Source: Candidatus Endomicrobium procryptotermitis
Lineage (GTDB): Bacteria; Elusimicrobiota; Endomicrobiia; Endomicrobiales; Endomicrobiaceae
Assembly: GCA_031279415.1 (NCBI GenBank)
Contig: JAITIP010000018.1
Coordinates: 62,001 to 126,000, forward strand
Direction: 5' to 3'
DNA: 64,000 nucleotides
The notes below the pieces were generated by a model. The model worked only from the letters and a program-made list of their open reading frames with translations. It searched no databases and was not told the origin of the DNA. Positions 37,650 through 46,865 of the stretch are shown in pieces. Each line of letters starts with the position of its first letter. Position 1 is the first letter of the stretch. The position numbers were made by a program, and so were the translations under genes.

Positions 37650-38540
37650 ATGAGAAAAATTATTGCACTACTTATGCCCTTTATTGTTTCGGCATGTATT
37701 CCTATGACAACTATGCAGCAACGGTTGGTGCCGAGAGAAAAAATAAGAGAAATCAAGACAAAAGCTGAGGACACAAGTAGAACTGAATCACTTGCTTTTA
37801 AGGAGCTTGATGGGTATTTTTTAAAAAACAGTGTAAAACTTGTCGATGACGTCAATTTTTTTGTTATAAGTTCTCAAAAAATTTTTGACAATTTTCTCAG
37901 GCAGTCAAAAACAATAACGGATGTAGCTGCTTTTCCAGATTTTAAAAATAATCTAACTGTAATAATTGCAATGAAACCCTCTCAAATTTTAAATGATATA
38001 AAAATTGTAAAGGCATATTTTATAGAGAACGATATTTATATAGAGTATGAAATAGTTCCGCAATCGACGCCGGAAATAGGATATTTTACTTCAAATGTAA
38101 AAACTTTTGAAATAGAAAAATCAAAACAGGTTTTAAATGTAAGTTTTGTTGATACGAACAAAAACATGACAATACTTCCGTTTGGCAGAAGAACGGCCGC
38201 TTCTCCCGTAAGTATTGATGCTTTGCTGAAATACTATACAGGAAGATATAAGGGAACGATTCCTGCTGCGGATGATGCCGGCATTGCAATGATTTTAACT
38301 TTATCAAACGATTATACATATCGTCTTGAGCAAAGTTATCTAAGCAACCCCGCAAGGACTTTTGAATCAGCCGGGAAATGGTCGCCGAGTGACGATTTAT
38401 CTTTTTTTGTGTTAGATTATGATAAGCCTACAGATGAGCAAATGGCTTTTTATTTTTTAGGCAGAAGTATTATAGAAAAACTTGATATTTACCATGAGAA
38501 AATAGAAACATCCCCAGAACTTTACAGATTGAAAAAATGA
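37650..38540 (+). CDS. lipoprotein of unknown function
   Basis: 296 residues. Signal peptide MRKIIALLMPFIVSAC gives a lipobox with Cys16. The body holds two similar-looking beta-rich halves with an ADDAGIAMILTLSNDYTY segment in the second, reminiscent of NlpE-like copper-stress lipoproteins (GTIPAADDAGI), though no CxxC is visible. Overlaps suhB by ATGA. Confidence 0.65.
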   Translation: MRKIIALLMPFIVSACIPMTTMQQRLVPREKIREIKTKAEDTSRTESLAFKELDGYFLKNSVKLVDDVNFFVISSQKIFDNFLRQSKTITDVAAFPDFKNNLTVIIAMKPSQILNDIKIVKAYFIENDIYIEYEIVPQSTPEIGYFTSNVKTFEIEKSKQVLNVSFVDTNKNMTILPFGRRTAASPVSIDALLKYYTGRYKGTIPAADDAGIAMILTLSNDYTYRLEQSYLSNPARTFESAGKWSPSDDLSFFVLDYDKPTDEQMAFYFLGRSIIEKLDIYHEKIETSPELYRLKK

Positions 38541-39325
38541 GAAATAAAATGAATTTGTCAAAATATACGCAGACGGCTTTGGCAGCAGCTGAGGCTGGCG
38601 CTAAGGTTTTGATGCGGCATTATAATAAAGATTTAAACATAGAATATAAAGGTGAGATAGATCCAGTATCTCAGGCCGATAGGAATGCGCAAAAAGCTGT
38701 TATAAAAGTCGTGAAAAATGTTTTTCCTCAGCATGGTGTTTTAGCCGAAGAAGACGGCGTAAATGATATAAAGAAGGATTTTTGTTGGATAATAGATCCC
38801 CTCGACGGTACGGTAAATTTTGTTCACGGACTTCCGATGTTTTGCGTTTCGGTTGCTTTAAAATATAAAAAAGATATAATTTCTGGAGTTGTATATTCCC
38901 CTGTAATGAAAGAAGTTTTTGCCGCCGAAAAATCAAAAGGGGCATATCTTAATGGAAAAAAAATAAAAGTTTCTGAAATAAAAGAATTTATACGGGCATT
39001 GCCTGTAACGGGCTTTCCATATTATGTTAGAGAAAAAAGTGAAAGAGCAATAAAAAATTTTACGAATATCATGATGCGCACGCAAGGTATGAGGCGGCTC
39101 GGTTCCGCAGCTTTGGATTTAGCTTATGTCGCCTGCGGAAGATTTGAATTTTTTTGGGAAGAAGGCCTAAATCCGTGGGATATAGCGGCTGGAGCGTTAA
39201 TTGTCAAAGAGGCAGGTGGGATAGTTTCAGATTACTACGGAGACAAAGATTTTATCTTTAAAAATACCATATTGGCTTCAAATAATAAAATGGTACATAA
39301 AACGGTTTTGGAGATACTGGGATGA
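38537..39325 (+). CDS. suhB: inositol monophosphatase family protein
   Basis: 262 residues. Metal sites EED (in HGVLAEEDGV), DPLDGTVNF and the C-terminal WDIAAGALIVKEAGG identify the family, which dephosphorylates inositol phosphates and related sugar phosphates. Overlaps the previous gene and the next (ATGA), so it is in a lipoprotein-suhB-nth operon. An internal ATG four codons in is a possible start. Confidence 0.92.
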   Translation: MRNKMNLSKYTQTALAAAEAGAKVLMRHYNKDLNIEYKGEIDPVSQADRNAQKAVIKVVKNVFPQHGVLAEEDGVNDIKKDFCWIIDPLDGTVNFVHGLPMFCVSVALKYKKDIISGVVYSPVMKEVFAAEKSKGAYLNGKKIKVSEIKEFIRALPVTGFPYYVREKSERAIKNFTNIMMRTQGMRRLGSAALDLAYVACGRFEFFWEEGLNPWDIAAGALIVKEAGGIVSDYYGDKDFIFKNTILASNNKMVHKTVLEILG

Positions 39326-39963
39326 AATCGGAAGATAAGAAAAAAAATGTCCTAAAAATAATAAAAATACTTGATAAACAATACAAAAACGTCGATATTG
39401 CCTTGGGATTTTCAAATCCTTTCGAACTTCTTGTGGCCGTTATTTTGTCGGCGCAATGTACAGATGAGCGCGTCAATAAAGTGACTGAAGTTTTATTTCG
39501 CAAATATAAAACATTAAAAGATTATGCACAGGCGGATAGCACTGAGCTTGAAAATATTATACGTTCAGCTGGTTTTTTTAGAAATAAAGCAAAAAATATT
39601 ATTAATTCGGCAAAAATGGTGCTTGAAAAATATGGTGGGAAAGTTCCACAGACAATGAAAGAGCTTTTGGAACTTCCTGGAGTTGCAAGAAAAACGGCTA
39701 ACGTAGTTTTAGGCAGCGCTTTCGGAAAAGCCGAAGGCATAGCTGTAGATACACATGTCATAAGAATTTCAAATTTGTTGAAACTTACAAAATACGATGA
39801 TCCCGTAAAAATAGAAAAGGACTTAATGGAAATAGTTCCACACAAAAATTGGAGAAAAATATCTTTTTTAATACAAACTCTCGGAAGACGCGTATGCAAG
39901 GCCCGCCACCCGGATCATGCACAATGCTTTTTAAATAAAATATGCCCCTCAGCAAATGTTTAA
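39322..39963 (+). CDS. nth: endonuclease III with His in place of one cluster cysteine
   Basis: 213-residue DNA glycosylase/AP lyase removing oxidised pyrimidines. The helix-hairpin-helix LPGVARKTA carries the catalytic Lys124, and Asp143 is in VDTHV. The C-terminal [4Fe-4S] motif should be C-x6-C-x2-C-x5-C; here the positions read Cys192, His199, Cys202, Cys208, so the second ligand is His. Spacing is otherwise exact. Cluster may be His-ligated, or altered. Fourth base of overlap with suhB. Confidence 0.93.
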   Translation: MKSEDKKKNVLKIIKILDKQYKNVDIALGFSNPFELLVAVILSAQCTDERVNKVTEVLFRKYKTLKDYAQADSTELENIIRSAGFFRNKAKNIINSAKMVLEKYGGKVPQTMKELLELPGVARKTANVVLGSAFGKAEGIAVDTHVIRISNLLKLTKYDDPVKIEKDLMEIVPHKNWRKISFLIQTLGRRVCKARHPDHAQCFLNKICPSANV

Positions 39964-40092
39964 TGTTGCTAGGGTCAAGGAGATATGCACTATTTAGATT
40001 AAAGAATTCCCTATTCGAAAACAGTCGGCTGTTAAAAATTAAAGACCTGTAGTCTTAAATAATTACAGAATTATCCCATTGTGAATAGTGTA

Positions 40093-41847
40093 TTACTTAA
40101 TTAGTTCATATTTTTTTAAGTCTTTTATAATTTCGTCTGCATAATATACTTTCAGTTCCTTATTAAGAGCCTTGACATCCCAATCCAATGATACATATTT
40201 ACGTTTTTTTATGTCTTTGCCGCTGTGGTCTTTTCCTATAATCTCTTCAACATTTATCTCTTCCATAATTTGCCATAATCCTAATGTTGCGGAAAAACAT
40301 TTTTTAATAATTATCTTATATTCATCTGTTTCTTTCGCTTTTGCAAGAAGTTCATTCCATAATTTTAATAAAGAATCTTCACGTGCGTTTTAGGTAATTC
40401 TTTTAATTTTTGTGAAGCCAATGTATTGCCGTCAAAACATAATTCATTACGATAATCACGTTTATCGCTGCCTTTTAGACTGCGACACTTATTTTTAGGA
40501 GTTAAGGCAGTATAAAAAAGCATTTTTTTAAAAATATGTTATCTTTCAAATAAGAACCTTGTCCATCGTAGCACTTAGAGTACACGTCTGTTTTCCACTA
40601 TTTGTCATAAGGAAAATAACTTGCTACAAATATCGGGAGTTTTTCAACAAAATTGTCGGAGCGAACATAAAAGCCGTGACCACGATATTCTGCCGCACGA
40701 AGTAATCCAATGTGTTTTCTATCAATTAAAAAGCTGTCAGCAATCATATATGCAATAATGTTATTATTGTAAAGTGGTTTATTTATGGCAATTTTTCTTC
40801 CATCTTTTCCAAATTTTGTGCCGTCTTTTTCACAAAGAATCTCGTCTATTTTGTCTGTTTCCATTTTATGCTTGTCGTATGCTTCAGTCAAATTAATGTG
40901 TGCTTTACGTAAAATTATATCACCGACCGATTCCGCACAAACAACAGCCTCGTTATTTTGTATATTATAAGGTGTCATTGGCGGTAATTCCTCACGACTT
41001 TCATCTATGTTTTGCCACCACATCACACCTGTTGCCGAATTTTGCGGAGCATGAAATTCTTTACGATTACATAAAAATCCGCCGAGAAACTTTTTATTTA
41101 CAAGTTCTTGATTACGCCAATACTTTGTTGGCGAATATACAATAAATGAATCGGTTGTATTTTTAAGATAGTATTTAAAACCTGACCATATAAAAAGATT
41201 GCCAAGCTCGTTTGTGGCTACGCCCTTAACTTCCTTTTTATTTCTTTACAAACAAAACTTTTTTTCCATTTATTTTCCTTTCGTCCCGTTTTTTGAGATC
41301 CACCGCTCCCTGATTTAAAATATGGAGGATTTTCCACAATAATTTTAACGCTGTTATTATCCATAACCTTTTCACGATATATTACGAGCATCAATACGAT
41401 AACGAATAAGGGATTCGTCTTTAACGATATTTATTAATTCAGCTCTTTTATCAATATCGTCATAGCGTATAGTTTCATATTGTATAGTGTTATATATGAG
41501 AGGCATCCATTTATTGTTTTTGCTTGCAGCACCAAAATAATTGCCGTGTATCTGTTCATATAAATCTTGTGTTTTGTAAATATAAGCAGTTTCACGAATA
41601 AGGTCATTCAAAATTATGGTGGCAGGCATTGTTTCGCCACGTTCTCTACGAGAGCAAGATATTTAATTGCTTGCCATAATGTTTCATTTATACTGTCTAT
41701 TGTTTTTTTATTTTCAAACAAACAGCCACGAAAAACACCATCAGTGCTGTGAGATAAATCGGAATTTATTCCCAACATTTTGTAAAAATTTTCTTGTAAT
41801 ACTATTTCTTGTTCCACGCATACCTCAAAGTTTAAACTAAAACACAC
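40093..41847 (-). pseudogene. decayed adenine-specific DNA methyltransferase / restriction-modification gene
   Basis: A run of minus-strand fragments reads as one protein once several frameshifts and stops are bridged: KTIDSINETLWQAIKYLAL, LNDLIRETAYIYKTQDLY, the N6-adenine methylase motif ENPPYF (codons at 41320-41331), NELGNLFIWSGF, then AAEYRGHGFYVRSDNFVEKLP and LKLWNELLAKAKETDEY, ending KKYELIK at 40093. The NPPY motif and target-recognition-like C-terminus indicate a large type II/IIG or related enzyme. The 5' end abuts an IS1595 relic. At least four disruptions make it non-functional. Confidence 0.7.
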
Positions 41848-42212
41848 TGTTTTAATAATCCATCAAAGCTATTGCCGTTCATTCTAAACGTAAATTCGTT
41901 GATATATCTCTTATATTTTACTGAAATATGATGTAAATTCCATAGATACCTCTTTTCAGTAAAGCCCAAAAACTTTCAATCCCGTTTGTGTGGACACCGC
42001 TACTGCTAACATATTGCCCTGCTGAATGATTTACTGACAATATAATATAAATGATTATAATGTATTTTCTTAGGTTCAGTATGACAATGATATACTCCTT
42101 CTGTTTTACCGCATTTCGGACATACAACATTGTCGTTATATCTAATCTTAATAAAGTAATCTATTACTGCCTTTTCCGTTGGGAACTTCTTTTGAAATTC
42201 AAAGTAATTCAT
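41832..42212 (-). pseudogene. IS1595-family transposase remnant with internal deletion
   Basis: N-terminus ([20 protein letters not shown], then [10 protein letters not shown]) is the zinc-ribbon of ISXO2/IS1595 transposases. The middle is missing; the sequence resumes, with frame changes, at [17 protein letters not shown] and [15 protein letters not shown], the conserved C-terminal signatures, and stops at 41832. AAGGAGAAAGG precedes the ATG at 42212. Most of the DDE catalytic domain is gone, so it is inactive. Confidence 0.8.
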
Positions 42213-42235
42213 TGCCTTTCTCCTTAACATAACAA

Positions 42236-42264
42236 TTGACTTGCAATTTAATTTTAAGTATAAT
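42236..42264 (+). promoter_or_regulatory. sigma70-type tRNA promoter
   Basis: TTGACT (42236-42241), 17 bp, TATAAT (42259-42264), 20 bp before the tRNA-CAU gene. Confidence 0.82.
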
Positions 42265-42284
42265 TTTTAAATATTTTGATAAGC

Positions 42285-42358
42285 GGGCCTGTAGCTCAGT
42301 TGGTTAGAGCACTCGACTCATAATCGAATGGTCGTAGGTTCAAGTCCTACCAGGCCCA
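42285..42358 (+). tRNA. tRNA with CAU anticodon (probably Ile2, possibly Met)
   Basis: Acceptor GGGCCTG/CAGGCCC, D arm GCTC/GAGC, anticodon CTCATAA, T arm GTAGG/CCTAC. The body resembles Ile2 tRNAs, whose C34 is modified to lysidine to read AUA; elongator Met tRNA is the alternative. CCA is not encoded. 74 bases. Confidence 0.9.
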
Positions 42359-42367
42359 ATTAAAGAT

Positions 42368-42394
42368 AACTCTTGAGAAATCAAGGGTTTTTTT
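42368..42394 (+). terminator. rho-independent terminator after the tRNA
   Basis: AACTCTTGA and TCAAGGGTT pair as a 9-bp stem (one G-T) with a GAAA loop and a T-run; ends the tRNA-CAU transcript. Confidence 0.85.
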
Positions 42395-42446
42395 ATTTGC
42401 CGTGATGTTTAAAACTTGCTATAATAATCAAAAATTTGTTAAAAAA

Positions 42447-42521
42447 GGGTAGTTAGCTCAGCGGAAGAGCACTCGCCTCACACGCGAGTGGCCGCAGGTT
42501 CGATCCCTGCACTACCCACCA
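42447..42521 (+). tRNA. tRNA-Val (CAC), CCA encoded
   Basis: Acceptor GGGTAGT/ACTACCC, D arm GCTC/GAGC, anticodon stem CTCGC/GCGAG around CTCACAC (CAC), T arm GCAGG/CCTGC with TTCGATC. Unlike the other two tRNAs here, it has the CCA end in DNA. Confidence 0.95.
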
Positions 42522-42568
42522 TTTAAAATGTGAGGCTGAAATTATAAATTTTTATAAATGGAGTGAAA

Positions 42569-43279
42569 ATGGAAAATTTGAGACAGGATTTGGAACTTTT
42601 GTACGAGCTGCAGGAGTACGATATAAAAATAGAAAATATCAGAAATGCCATCTCGGATGTTCCTTTGCAGATTGATAACAAACAGAAAGAACTTGAAATA
42701 AAAAAACGAGAAATGGAAGAAAAGAAGAAAAACTATGTAAATCTGAACTCTTTAAGAAAAGAAAAAGAAGCGGTTCTAGACGCAAAAGAAAAAGCTATAG
42801 GAAAACATTCTTTGGAATTAAACACCATAAAATCAAACGATACTTATAAGGCTTTGCTTTTGGAAATTGGAAAAGCCAAAGCGGATAAAAGCATCATTGA
42901 AGATGAGATTTTAGAATTGATGGACAAAATAGAAAACGAAAATAAGATCGTAAAAGATAGTGAAACAGAACTGAGAGAATTTGAAGTCAAAATAAAAAGC
43001 GAAATTGCGGAGATTGAAATTTCCGCAAATAAATATTCGGATGAAATAAAAAAAATTGAAGAAGAAAGAGAGCGGCATAAATTAAAAGTAAATAAAAATA
43101 TTCTGCAGCAGTACGAAAGGATTCGCGAAGGCAGAAACGGGCAGGGAATATCTATTATAGAAGGTGAAAGCTGCGGCGGATGTGGAATGGTTCTCAGACC
43201 TCAGTTGATAAATCAGGCACAAAAATGTCATGACCTTATATTTTGTGATAACTGTTCAAGAATACTTTTAAAAAAATAG
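42569..43279 (+). CDS. coiled-coil protein with C-terminal C4 zinc ribbon
   Basis: 236 residues. Residues about 5-175 form a long two-stranded coiled coil; the end has CGGCGMVLRPQ and CDNCSRIL, two CxxC knuckles of a zinc ribbon (the COG1579-like family, role uncertain, possibly nucleic acid binding). The ATG at 42569 with GGAG upstream is preferred to a GTG at 42563. It precedes the RNase P RNA gene by about 10 bp. Confidence 0.9.
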   Translation: MENLRQDLELLYELQEYDIKIENIRNAISDVPLQIDNKQKELEIKKREMEEKKKNYVNLNSLRKEKEAVLDAKEKAIGKHSLELNTIKSNDTYKALLLEIGKAKADKSIIEDEILELMDKIENENKIVKDSETELREFEVKIKSEIAEIEISANKYSDEIKKIEEERERHKLKVNKNILQQYERIREGRNGQGISIIEGESCGGCGMVLRPQLINQAQKCHDLIFCDNCSRILLKK

Positions 43280-43290
43280 GAAAATATTGT

Positions 43291-43635
43291 ACAGACGGAC
43301 GCGCGCTCGCTTCACTTTCTGTATTTGTGAAGAGGAAAGTCCGAACTTTACCATCAGTCAGTTTTCTGATGATGGAAAACGGTAGCAGGTAATCCCTGTC
43401 GCGCGTGAGCGCAGAGGTGCGAGCAGAGACGCCTCGGCCGGAAACGGCCAGGTATCCTTGTACAAGGATAAGCTTTTACAGTAATGTAATAGGTGAAACG
43501 GCTAAATCCTTATCGGAAAGCAAGGCTGAAGTATGGCCGCTTGACCGTTAAAAGTGATTTTAACGGCAGAGAAATGATCGCGCTTTCAAAAAGTTTACTT
43601 TTTGAAAGACAGAATTCGGTGTACGTTCCGTCTGT
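43291..43635 (+). ncRNA. rnpB: RNase P RNA, bacterial type A
   Basis: Catalytic RNA that trims tRNA 5' ends. The diagnostic 5' core GAGGAAAGTCCGAAC (near 43332) and 3' core ACAGAATTCGGTGTAC (near 43610) are present; the ends ACAGACGGA (43291-43299) and TCCGTCTGT (43627-43635) pair to form helix P1. Length about 345, as expected. Confidence 0.96.
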
Positions 43636-43646
43636 ATTAAAATAAA

Positions 43647-44000
43647 ATGGAAACAGCAATCTGCATAGGTATCGGTTTGGCCGGAGGTGTTTTAAGCGGT
43701 CTTATGGGAGTGGGAGGGGGGATAATTTTGATTCCCCTCATGATTATTTTTTTGAAAATGACACAGCATCAGGCTCAGGGAACATCTCTTGCAATAATAA
43801 TGCTCAGTTTTTTTTCAATGTTGGTCTATTATAAAAAAGGATATGTAAATTTAATCGTCGCTGCTCTTATAGGGATAGGTTTTATAGCCGGAGGTTTTAT
43901 CGGAGCATATTTTGCAGCTTCTCTTCCGGAAAATTTGCTAAGAAAATGTTTTGCGGTTTTAATGATTGCCGTAGCGGTAAAAATGCTGTTTTTTAAATAA
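43647..44000 (+). CDS. half-size TauE/SafE-family membrane permease
   Basis: 117 residues with about four helices; GIGLAGGVLSGLMGVGGGIILIPL is split by a typical G-rich motif (GLMGVGGG), and GFIGAYFAASLPENLLRK is the conserved second half of a repeat. Full TauE/SafE exporters are about 240-260 residues with two such repeats, so this is a one-repeat version that would have to dimerise. Confidence 0.85.
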   Translation: METAICIGIGLAGGVLSGLMGVGGGIILIPLMIIFLKMTQHQAQGTSLAIIMLSFFSMLVYYKKGYVNLIVAALIGIGFIAGGFIGAYFAASLPENLLRKCFAVLMIAVAVKMLFFK

Positions 44001-44001
44001 A

Positions 44002-44880
44002 ATGGATTATCATATCTCCGTAATGCCTTCCGAATCATCACAATATCTTATAACCGATCCTTCGGGATTGTACGTCGATTGTACGTTCGGCGGCGGAGGC
44101 CACACTTCCTATCTTCTTGATAAATTCAGAGATATAAAAATAATCACTTTTGATTGGGATGCCGCCGCATTTGAAAGATTTTGTGAACGCCGTGCCGATT
44201 TTGAAAACCGAGTGACTTTCATGCGTGATAATTTTAAAAATATTAAAAATGCTTTGGAAAACTCGTCAGTGGGCAAAGTCGATGGAATTTTGGCCGATAT
44301 CGGGGTTTCTTCCAAACAGTTTGACGACTTGGAAAGGGGTTTTTCTTTTAATTCTAAAAACCTTGATATGCGCATGGATTTAAGAAATCCGCTTACGGCA
44401 AAAGAAATAATAAATGAATACGGCGAAGAAGAACTGGCGGACATATTTTATAGATACGGTGAAGAGCATTTGTCGAGACGGATTGCAAAAGCAGTTGTAA
44501 ATCGTAGAAAAAGAGGCATAATAAATACTTCCATAGAGCTGCGCGATATAATTTGTTCAGTTAAAAATCTGGAAGGAAGAATAAATCCGGCGACGAAAGT
44601 TTTTCAATCGTTGAGAATTTTTGTCAATAAAGAACTTGAAAATTTGGAAGGGCTGCTCGATGCTGCTCCGGGACTTTTAAATGATGGAGGGCATATAGTC
44701 ATAATAAGTTTTCATTCTCTTGAAGACAGGATCATAAAACAGAATTTTAGATGGAACGCTTCCAGAAACATATATAAAATCCTTACGAAAAAAGTCATTA
44801 CGGCAAGTGCTGAGGAAATAAACGCCAATCCGCGTAGTAGAAGCGCGAAAATCAGGGCTGCGGAGAAAATATATGTATAA
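44002..44880 (+). CDS. rsmH: 16S rRNA (cytosine-N4)-methyltransferase
   Basis: Methylates C1402 of 16S rRNA; traditional first gene of dcw clusters. 292 residues: YVDCTFGGGGHTSYLL (SAM site), DGILADIGVSSKQFDD and NFRINKELENLE-like segment FVNKELENLE, SFHSLEDRI. It overlaps the next gene by eight bases. Confidence 0.96.
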   Translation: MDYHISVMPSESSQYLITDPSGLYVDCTFGGGGHTSYLLDKFRDIKIITFDWDAAAFERFCERRADFENRVTFMRDNFKNIKNALENSSVGKVDGILADIGVSSKQFDDLERGFSFNSKNLDMRMDLRNPLTAKEIINEYGEEELADIFYRYGEEHLSRRIAKAVVNRRKRGIINTSIELRDIICSVKNLEGRINPATKVFQSLRIFVNKELENLEGLLDAAPGLLNDGGHIVIISFHSLEDRIIKQNFRWNASRNIYKILTKKVITASAEEINANPRSRSAKIRAAEKIYV

Positions 44881-45124
44881 ACCTTTTGCAGTTGTCATAT
44901 GCATAATATTTTGTGTTTTTGTATATCTTTGGCAGCAGACTACGGCTACACGTCTCGGCTTTAAAGTGAGCGAAATGCAAAATGAGTATGAAAAAATAAG
45001 CGCTGAAAACGACAATTTGCTGTTAAAAATAAATTCGATACTGGCTTTGGAAAAGATGGACAAAATTGCCCAAGAAAAACAGCTTTCAAAGCCCGATGAA
45101 AAGTCAGTGGTTTATATAGATTAA
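44873..45124 (+). CDS. ftsL: FtsL-like small septal membrane protein
   Basis: 83 residues: one N-terminal membrane helix (residues 5-20) followed by a short coiled coil (VSEMQNEYEKISAENDNLLLK), the form of FtsL, which links PBP3 (FtsI) and FtsW activation in the divisome. FtsL is poorly conserved, so the call rests on size, topology and its place between rsmH and pbpB. Confidence 0.78.
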   Translation: MYKPFAVVICIIFCVFVYLWQQTTATRLGFKVSEMQNEYEKISAENDNLLLKINSILALEKMDKIAQEKQLSKPDEKSVVYID

Positions 45125-45128
45125 AAAA

Positions 45129-46865
45129 ATGAAAAGAAAAATTGAATCTGTTAAGAGAAGAAAAATATTGGCTTTCGCCGTATTTTTCATTTTTTTTGCT
45201 TTGTTTGTCAAACTTATTTTTGTCCAGCTTTTTATGTATCCTAAGATAAACAGAGCCGTAGAAAAAATGGTTAGGCGTGAAAATATTGAAATGCCGAAAA
45301 GGGGAGATATTCTCGACGCAAAAGGAAGAGTGCTGGCGACGAGTGTCAGAAGGTATAATCTTTTTATCGATCCTAAAATAATCGTCGATTTGAATGAAGT
45401 CAAAAATAAGCTCGCCGCTTACGGAATTAGGATTAAGCAAAAAACAGTAAAAGAGTTCGGAGGCAACTCATATGTTCCACTTGCTTTTAATCTGGAAGAA
45501 AAAACCGTCAGAAAAATTAAAGCGGAAAAAATTTTCGGCGTAGGTTTTGAAAGCAAGTATGCAAGACAGTATCCGGAAGGAAGGCTTTTAGCGCATATAT
45601 TGGGAATAACCGGTGCTGATGGCAGCGGGTTGGAAGGAATAGAAAAAATCTGCAATGCTTATTTGTCCGGAGAACAGGTTAAAACAATGCATTCTAAAGA
45701 TGGTCGCGGCAGAGTAATACGCGATAAATTTGTGGATACTACAAAAATTCGCGGGTTGGACGTTACTTTAACTATAGATAAGAACATGCAATTTATTGCC
45801 GAGCAGGAACTCAGAAAAGCTTTTTCAGATTTTAAAGCAAAGAAAGCAATGTGCATAATTCAAAATCCCAAAAACGGAGAAATCCTGGCGATGGTTTCTC
45901 TTCCAGATTTTGATTTTTCCGATGAAATAAAAAATGTTGGCGTATTGAGAAATGCGGCGATAAGCGATATTTTTGAGCCCGGTTCGACTTTTAAAATCGT
46001 AACGGTTTCGGCTGCTCTCGATAAAAATAAAATAAAATTTACCGATACTTTTTATCTTGAAAATGGAAGAATGAAAATCGGAAAACATACGATTAATGAT
46101 GATCATAAAATTGCCGGTTATGCTTCACTGAGCAGATCCATGGAACAGTCGTCAAACATAGGAATGGTTAAAATCGCACAAAAGACCGGAAGCCGCGATT
46201 TTTATGATTACATAAGAAAGTTTGGTTTCTATTCTTTGACGGGAATAGATCTTCCAGGAGAAGCTAAAGGCATTTTGCTTGACGAGAAAAACTGGAGTTC
46301 GTTAAGTTTGCCTACAATCTCCTTCGGGCAGGGCGTAGGGGTGACAGCGATACAGCTTATAAATTCATTTTCCGCCATAGCCAATGGCGGCGTTTTGATG
46401 AAGCCGATAATAATAAAAAATATTGAAAATACGCTGCCGGAAAATATGTCATTTTTTGAGCCCAAAGAGATAAGGCGCGTAATTAGCGAAGAAACTGCCA
46501 GAGAAATGAAAAAAATCTTAAAGAATGTCGTGGACAAAGGTACCGGTAAAACCGCTAAAATACCCGGATATTCCGCAGGAGGGAAAACCGGTACGGCGCA
46601 AAAGATAGACCCTGTGATGAAAAGATATTCTACGAAGCATTATGTGGCTTCATTTTGCGGAATGCTGCCCGCTATGAATCCGGAACTCGTGATTCTCGTC
46701 ATAATTGACGAACCAAAAGGAGATTATTATGCCGCTTCGGTAACTTCTCCGGTGTTTGCCAAAATAGCCGCAAGAGCAGTTCAGTATCTTGATCTGCGAA
46801 AAGACGAACCTGAAGACGTTAAAAATGATAAAATAAAAAATGAAAATAAAAAGGTGAAAAGATGA
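45129..46865 (+). CDS. ftsI: septal penicillin-binding protein (FtsI/PBP2B-like transpeptidase)
   Basis: 578 residues. One N-terminal membrane helix, a PBP-dimer domain (MPKRGDILDAKGRVLATS), then the transpeptidase with S286-x-x-K (GSTFK), SSN at 341-343 and K486TG (GGKTGTAQ). Cross-links septal peptidoglycan. The end overlaps murE by four bases. Confidence 0.95.
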   Translation: MKRKIESVKRRKILAFAVFFIFFALFVKLIFVQLFMYPKINRAVEKMVRRENIEMPKRGDILDAKGRVLATSVRRYNLFIDPKIIVDLNEVKNKLAAYGIRIKQKTVKEFGGNSYVPLAFNLEEKTVRKIKAEKIFGVGFESKYARQYPEGRLLAHILGITGADGSGLEGIEKICNAYLSGEQVKTMHSKDGRGRVIRDKFVDTTKIRGLDVTLTIDKNMQFIAEQELRKAFSDFKAKKAMCIIQNPKNGEILAMVSLPDFDFSDEIKNVGVLRNAAISDIFEPGSTFKIVTVSAALDKNKIKFTDTFYLENGRMKIGKHTINDDHKIAGYASLSRSMEQSSNIGMVKIAQKTGSRDFYDYIRKFGFYSLTGIDLPGEAKGILLDEKNWSSLSLPTISFGQGVGVTAIQLINSFSAIANGGVLMKPIIIKNIENTLPENMSFFEPKEIRRVISEETAREMKKILKNVVDKGTGKTAKIPGYSAGGKTGTAQKIDPVMKRYSTKHYVASFCGMLPAMNPELVILVIIDEPKGDYYAASVTSPVFAKIAARAVQYLDLRKDEPEDVKNDKIKNENKKVKR

